Translations under genes and position numbers: made by a program
DNA from: an uncultured Corynebacterium sp.
GTDB taxonomy: Bacteria > Actinomycetota > Actinomycetes > Mycobacteriales > Mycobacteriaceae
Reading direction: 5' to 3'
NCBI GenBank assembly: GCA_943913645.1
Contig: CALTYZ010000009.1
Location: 29,521-93,520 of the forward strand
Length of the DNA stretch: 64,000 bases
In this document: piece by piece, positions 59,818 to 64,000 of the stretch
How the letters are laid out: each line of letters starts with the position of its first letter
How positions within the stretch are numbered: the stretch's first letter is position 1
Notes under the pieces: generated by a model
What the model was told of the DNA's origin: nothing
The model's database searches: none
The model's input: the letters and a program-made list of their open reading frames with translations, nothing else

Positions 59818-60569
59818 CGCTCACAGTTCTTGGTGCCGGGTTCGCCGTTGCTCTTGGCGCGACGCTCCAGCGGATTTCGGGCATGGGTATGGGCCTCATT
59901 GCTGCGCCGGTGCTTTCAATCCTGTTGGGGCCGGTCGATGGGGTTCTTTTGGTCAATATCACAGCAGTGATGAACGCGGCCGTGAACTGCTGGGGCATGC
60001 GTGCAGATATTGATTGGGCGAAGTTCGCCCCGATTGCGGGCGCGCTGATTGTTGGGGTGATCCCTGCGGCGTGGGTGATTCCGCGTGTATCCACCGACAT
60101 TTTGCTGATTCTGGTCGGAGTATTGCTGCTTATTGCCTTGAGTGTGGTGACGTTAGGCAAACGCTATGTTCCCCGTATCGAAGGGGTGCTACCAGCTGCA
60201 ACCGCAGGTGCAATCGGTGGGTTTATGAACACGTTGTCTGGAGTTGCCGGGCCTGCGATCACTGTCTATGCGCAGGCGGCGAGATGGGACCAGCGGATGT
60301 ACGCGGCAACATTACAGCCAATATTTCTCTGCGCCGGCACCTTGTCCTTTTTTGGTAAACAGTTAGCCGGTGCCGCTGATGTGACTGCGATTGCTCCTGC
60401 CTTTTGGGCCAGCATTGGGTTGGGCCTTGGGATGGGGATTGCCGCCGGAGCGACGTTAGCCCCGCGCGTACCGTTGGCGCAGGCACGACGAATCGCGCTG
60501 AGCTTGGCGTTTCTTGGCGGTGCAACGGCGTTGGTACGCGGCCTGATTGGGCTCATCGGGGTCGGATAA
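59814..60569 (+). CDS. TauE/SafE-family membrane permease
   Basis: 251 residues, about eight membrane segments, with the pattern of sulfite/organic-anion exporters (GMGMGLIAAPVLSILLG, GFMNTLSGVAGPAITVY). Substrate unknown. It starts at GTG 59814, four bases inside the end of coaD. It converges with the ABC transporter operon, whose stop is 5 bases away. Confidence 0.85.
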   Translation: MTLTVLGAGFAVALGATLQRISGMGMGLIAAPVLSILLGPVDGVLLVNITAVMNAAVNCWGMRADIDWAKFAPIAGALIVGVIPAAWVIPRVSTDILLILVGVLLLIALSVVTLGKRYVPRIEGVLPAATAGAIGGFMNTLSGVAGPAITVYAQAARWDQRMYAATLQPIFLCAGTLSFFGKQLAGAADVTAIAPAFWASIGLGLGMGIAAGATLAPRVPLAQARRIALSLAFLGGATALVRGLIGLIGVG

Positions 60570-60574
60570 GTCAC

Positions 60575-61348
60575 CTAGAACAGCGTTGACAAGAATGCCT
60601 GCGTGCGCTCGTGCGTTGGGTGCTCCAGGACCTGATCTGGCGTGCCGGCCTCCACAACCCGTCCGTCAGCCATGAACACCACGTGGTCAGCGACTTCGTG
60701 GGCAAAAGCCATCTCGTGGGTCACCACAATCATGGTCATGCCTTGGGCGGCCAAGTCTTTCATGACGCGAAGCACTTCGCCGACAAGTTCGGGGTCGAGG
60801 GCGGAGGTGGGTTCATCAAAAAGCATCAGCTTCGGTTCCATCGCCACTGCCCGGGCGATAGCGACGCGCTGCTGCTGACCCCCCGAAAGCTGAATCGGGT
60901 AGGCCTGTGCTTTTTTCTCGAGCCCGACCATGTTCAGCAGCTCGAGTGCCCGTGTTTTTGCATCCGCGACTGGCTGGCCTTTGACGTGGACGGGGGCTTC
61001 GATGATGTTCTCGAGCACGGTGCGGTGCCCAAAGAGGTTGAAGTTTTGGAACACCATCCCGATGTCGCGGCGCTGTTTGGCGGCGTCTTTTTCGCTCATT
61101 TCATACAGCACGCCATCGCGCTCGCGGTAGCCGATCAGCTCGCCGTCAACATAGAGCCGGCCAGCGCTGACCTTTTCAAGGTGGTTGACGCAACGCAGCA
61201 GGGTGGATTTCCCGGAGCCGGAAGGGCCGATGATGCAGGTGACGGTTCCTGGCATGACTTCAAGGTTGATGCCCTGGAGCACGTCGAGGTTGCCGAAGGA
61301 TTTCCAGACGTCTACCGCCTGGACCATGGGGGTGTGCTTCACGGTCAT
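60575..61348 (-). CDS. Amino-acid ABC transporter ATP-binding protein
   Basis: 257-residue ATPase of the polar-amino-acid uptake (PAAT) family. Walker A GPSGSGKST, the Q loop, signature LSGGQQQR, Walker B LMLFDEPTSALDPE and the H loop VVTHEMAF are all present. It is the last gene of a three-gene operon, 6 bases after the permease. Confidence 0.94.
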   Translation of the reverse strand: MTVKHTPMVQAVDVWKSFGNLDVLQGINLEVMPGTVTCIIGPSGSGKSTLLRCVNHLEKVSAGRLYVDGELIGYRERDGVLYEMSEKDAAKQRRDIGMVFQNFNLFGHRTVLENIIEAPVHVKGQPVADAKTRALELLNMVGLEKKAQAYPIQLSGGQQQRVAIARAVAMEPKLMLFDEPTSALDPELVGEVLRVMKDLAAQGMTMIVVTHEMAFAHEVADHVVFMADGRVVEAGTPDQVLEHPTHERTQAFLSTLF

Positions 61349-61354
61349 GTCGCT

Positions 61355-62338
61355 TTAGCGTCCCTTCCGCTGCGGTGTGGGTGCCTGAATGATTTCAACG
61401 TTGCTCGGGATTGTGCCTTCTGCATCCGCAAGGCTGGCTAATTGACGCCCAGTGAGCTGGCGCGTCGCGCCGCGTTCGAAGTGCTTTTCCAAGTAGTGCT
61501 GGCCAACCATGAGCACCGAGGTGATGGCGAGGTACCAGGTTGCGGCTACCAGCAGCAGTGGTACCGGTTGGAACAGAGCAGCAGCAATGTCCATTGATCG
61601 CCCATACAGCTCAAGTGAGTAGGGCACAGCGACCACCAGCGAGGAGGTTTTCAGAAGTGAAATGAACTCGTTGCCGGTTGGCGGGATAATGATGCGCATT
61701 GCCTGCGGCAAAACGGTGCGGCGCAGGGTTTGCGCCCAGCTCATGCCGAGTGCTTTGGACGCCTCAACTTGGCCCTCCGGCACTGAGGCCACACCAGAGC
61801 GCACAATTTCTGCCATATAGGCTGCCTCGTTGAGGCCAAGGCCCACAACCGCCAGCAGGAATGCGGATGAGGTGAACGGGTCAAGCGGGATCTCAGCAAC
61901 TCCGAGGTTGATCGTGTCGTAGATGGCGCCGATGAGCCCCCAGAACATGAGCTGTACGTAGACCGGGGTGCCACGAAACACCCATAGGAACACCCAGGCG
62001 ACTGACTTGAACACTGGGTTCGGGCTCATGCGCATCACTGCGAGCAGTACACCGCCAACCACGCCGATGATCATCGCGAGCACGGTAATGGCTACGGTGT
62101 GGAGTGCGGCCACAGCGATGCGGGTATCAAACAGGTACTGGGCGTAGACGTCCCAGCCGTAAGCGTCGTTTCGTGCGGCGCCGATCACGAACCAGGTAAT
62201 GAGCGCGATCAGGATCGCAGCGAGAATCCAGCGCCCCGGGTGGCGGAGAGGTTTCGCCTCTATACGCTGCGGACGCGGTGCAGGGGCAGGTGCGCCCGGG
62301 GTGCTCGATGTAGCCGGTGTGGTTACACGATTGCTCAT
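61355..62338 (-). CDS. Amino-acid ABC transporter permease
   Basis: 327 residues with a Pro-rich N-terminal cytoplasmic leader and a HisM-type permease domain. The EAA loop is EASKALGMSWAQTLRRTVLP, near residue 220. A polar amino acid permease of the Gln/Glu/Arg group; substrate not determined. Confidence 0.92.
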   Translation of the reverse strand: MSNRVTTPATSSTPGAPAPAPRPQRIEAKPLRHPGRWILAAILIALITWFVIGAARNDAYGWDVYAQYLFDTRIAVAALHTVAITVLAMIIGVVGGVLLAVMRMSPNPVFKSVAWVFLWVFRGTPVYVQLMFWGLIGAIYDTINLGVAEIPLDPFTSSAFLLAVVGLGLNEAAYMAEIVRSGVASVPEGQVEASKALGMSWAQTLRRTVLPQAMRIIIPPTGNEFISLLKTSSLVVAVPYSLELYGRSMDIAAALFQPVPLLLVAATWYLAITSVLMVGQHYLEKHFERGATRQLTGRQLASLADAEGTIPSNVEIIQAPTPQRKGR

Positions 62339-62350
62339 AGAAGCTCCTGT

Positions 62351-63289
62351 CTATCCTTGCCCGCGAAGCGGCTGCTCATTGATGAGCGCCCCGTCGAGGT
62401 GGCCTGTTTCTACGTTCCATTGCGCCAGAATGCGGTCATAATCACCGGTGTCAATCAAGTGTTGCATGGCGGCGGCTAATGCGTCGGCCAGGCCCGAGTC
62501 CTTGTTCACCGCGAAGCCGTAGGGGGCGGCGTCAAACATTTCACCAACGAGTTCGAGTTTTCCCTCGGAGCGCTGCACCGCCCATGCGGTGACGGGGGAG
62601 TCAGCGCTGAGCGCATCAGCTCGGCCGACCAAGGCAGCAAGTGCGGCATTGTCGGAGGTGTCAAACGACAGCACGGTGATGGGCTCTTTGCCTTCTGCGA
62701 TGCACTGTTCGTTTTTTGGACGGACATCGTCAGTTTCTGACACGGTTGTGCGCTGTACTGCAACGACAAGCCCGCACGGATCAGCCGGATTGATGGCGTT
62801 GTCTGGCTGGGTCGCCCACTGGATGCCGGCATAGAGGAAGTTGACAAAGTCGAAGCTTTCGCGCCGTTCTTCAGTGTCAGTAAACCCCGACATCCCAGCA
62901 TCTAAGCTGTTTGCTTGCACGGCGGGCAAAATCATTGCGAAGTCTGTTTCTTGGGCGCTGAAGTCAAGCCCCATCACGCCTGCGGCCGCTCGGCCCAAGT
63001 CCATCTCAAGGCCGATGATTGTTCCCTGCGAGTCTTTGAACTCAAAGGGTGCAAAAGGCGGGTTTGTGCCGACGGTGAGTATGCCATCCGCCGCGACTTC
63101 TGGGGGAACGAGTGCAGCGATTTCGGGCACCGCGTCCGGCACAATCGGACTCCACCCTTCGGGGTTGCCGCCCTCAGCATTGGTTACGCAGCTTGTGAGC
63201 TGCATCGATACCGCGATGCAACTGAGCGCGCCAAACAATCGCCCGATTCGGCCGCGGGAACGCGATTGTTGAGTGATTACAGGGCGCAT
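62351..63289 (-). CDS. Amino-acid ABC transporter substrate-binding lipoprotein
   Basis: 312 residues with a signal peptide ending in the lipobox LTSC (near residue 32) and a type 3 periplasmic-binding fold (ILTVGTNPPFAPFEFKDSQG, IIGLEMDLG). It captures the amino acid for the downstream permease and ATPase. ATG 63289 follows TATTAT (63296-63301, minus strand) by 6 nt. The frame opens 9 codons earlier. Confidence 0.92.
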   Translation of the reverse strand: MRPVITQQSRSRGRIGRLFGALSCIAVSMQLTSCVTNAEGGNPEGWSPIVPDAVPEIAALVPPEVAADGILTVGTNPPFAPFEFKDSQGTIIGLEMDLGRAAAGVMGLDFSAQETDFAMILPAVQANSLDAGMSGFTDTEERRESFDFVNFLYAGIQWATQPDNAINPADPCGLVVAVQRTTVSETDDVRPKNEQCIAEGKEPITVLSFDTSDNAALAALVGRADALSADSPVTAWAVQRSEGKLELVGEMFDAAPYGFAVNKDSGLADALAAAMQHLIDTGDYDRILAQWNVETGHLDGALINEQPLRGQG

Positions 63290-63355
63290 TGCTGCATAAT
63301 ATACGCTCGAATGCACAAAGCAAAGCTCGATCGCGTATCGACACTTCGCTGACGT

Positions 63356-63751
63356 CTACCGTCTCACGATGCGAAGCCCACGCATAATCCACTCCACGGC
63401 CTGACCGAGCAGCGTGACAGCAAGAAATACCGTGCCAAGAGTTGAGAGGGCTTGCCCCATACCGCGCGCGCTGAGTGCGACATCGCCTGTTGAGCTTCCG
63501 GAGGACATCATTGATGAGCCTTCAAGTTCGCGTCGCGCAAGGTCAATGGGGTTGAAGCTGGCCGGAACAGTCGACCCTTTTGCAAAGTTCTGGGTTATCT
63601 CTTGCAAGGACGCTGACTGTTGCGCCTCGGAGGCAATGCTTGCAGGCTCGGAGCCTGCGTTGGTCGGTTGTGCGTTTGCCGCGGTGGTAGGGGCGAGACC
63701 GGAGCTGAAAACGGTACAGGTGAGAATGCCGGATATTATACTTTTGCGCAT
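63356..63751 (-). CDS. Small secreted protein with C-terminal membrane segment
   Basis: 131 residues, not recognised. An N-terminal signal peptide (IISGILTCTVFSSGLAP, cleavage after NA near residue 27) and a C-terminal hydrophobic segment (LGTVFLAVTLLGQAVEWIM) followed by Arg residues. It may be exported and then anchored. The ATG lies 7 nt after TACCAT (63759-63764, minus strand). Function unknown. Confidence 0.6.
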   Translation of the reverse strand: MRKSIISGILTCTVFSSGLAPTTAANAQPTNAGSEPASIASEAQQSASLQEITQNFAKGSTVPASFNPIDLARRELEGSSMMSSGSSTGDVALSARGMGQALSTLGTVFLAVTLLGQAVEWIMRGLRIVRR

Positions 63752-63906
63752 ATGTTGGATGGTACTGGGTGTCTTGGGCCTGGGTACATCCTGGAGGCGA
63801 AGAGTGTCCCCCTCGGCTCCTATCGCCCAGTAGCCCAGATGAAGGATGCGGTGCCCTCAGCTCGTTATCTGGATTTGGCTACCGTGTCACAGTCTTGAAA
63901 TGGGGA

Positions 63907-63936
63907 TTACGTCAGCGCGGATCCCTGCGCTAAACT
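63907..63936 (+). promoter_or_regulatory. Promoter of the tRNA-Leu gene
   Basis: -35 TTACGT (63907-63912), 18-nt gap, -10 TAAACT (63931-63936), 10 nt before the tRNA. Confidence 0.6.
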
Positions 63937-63946
63937 ATCGACCCAT

Positions 63947-64000
63947 GCCCCAGTAGCCCAATTGGCAGAGGCAACGGATTCAAAACCCGTCCAGTGTGAG
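63947..64000 (+). tRNA. tRNA-Leu (anticodon CAA), cut by the window end
   Basis: GCCCCAG starts an acceptor stem. The D arm contains AGCCCAATTGGCAGAGGC. The anticodon arm ACGG-ATTCAAAAC-CCGT has loop bases giving anticodon CAA (one A-C mismatch closes the stem). The T arm begins at GTGTGAG at the very end. The 3' half lies outside the window, so the isotype is from the anticodon only. Confidence 0.72.

Noticed and set aside
63752..63898. Possible 48-residue protein on the plus strand (ATG 63752)
   Set aside because: The sequence reads fairly naturally, but its start overlaps the divergent gene's promoter and there is no ribosome binding site or domain; kept out for lack of support.
1..64000. 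CRISPR array or cas genes
   Set aside because: No series of short, evenly spaced repeats and no Cas-like protein were seen.

Overview
The window looks like the chromosome of a mycolic-acid actinomycete, most probably a Corynebacterium species. The evidence is a secreted antigen-85-type mycolyltransferase, a close homologue of the C. glutamicum glutamate-efflux channel MscCG, an ilvBNC operon behind a Leu/Val/Val/Val/Ile leader peptide and attenuator, an IclR-type regulator (LtbR-like) divergent from leuCD, and the housekeeping order mutT1-gpsA-ddl-DUF3515-thiL-ung-DAK2-recG-rsmD-coaD. More than twenty starts sit 6-8 nt behind a TANNNT hexamer, as expected for leaderless transcripts, which are common in corynebacteria. 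I used this spacing to choose several starts. All gene names come from reading the proteins; no database was searched.

Layout. 1-10.7 kb: MFS exporter, pfkA, mug, two GNAT acetyltransferases, gatB and a DoxX membrane protein, then leftward mscCG, a PH-domain protein and ilvD. 10.8-14.5 kb: ilv leader peptide and attenuator, ilvB, ilvN, ilvC. 14.46-28.37 kb: two head-to-tail, apparently identical 6,947-bp copies of an integrative element in the 3' end of ilvC. 28.5-45.3 kb: a membrane protein, a CDF metal transporter, a DUF262 protein, two related lipoproteins around serA and leuB, a cNMP/CBS/DUF294 protein with a DnaQ-like exonuclease, an FAH-family enzyme, menF-like, gltX, tRNA-Gln, and two identical tRNA-Glu genes around the mycolyltransferase. 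45.3-60.6 kb: ltbR/leuCD and the housekeeping block. 60.6-64 kb: a leftward amino-acid ABC transporter operon, a small secreted membrane protein and the start of a tRNA-Leu.

The genes form coherent pathways. ilvB, ilvN, ilvC, ilvD, leuB, leuC and leuD cover most of branched-chain amino acid synthesis. GltX, GatB, tRNA-Gln and tRNA-Glu fit the indirect Glu/Gln-tRNA charging route.

The most unusual feature is the tandem element. Each copy has a tyrosine integrase, a divergent two-regulator switch with a palindromic operator and apparently leaderless promoters on both sides, an excisionase-like protein, a replication-initiator-like protein, a terminator, then an endolysin (amidase), a holin and a GH16-like glycosidase. 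I see no terminase, portal, capsid or tail gene. It therefore resembles a very small phage satellite or reduced prophage that keeps replication and lysis. The element supplies the last eight codons of ilvC, and the right-hand flank no longer carries a recognisable ilvC tail.
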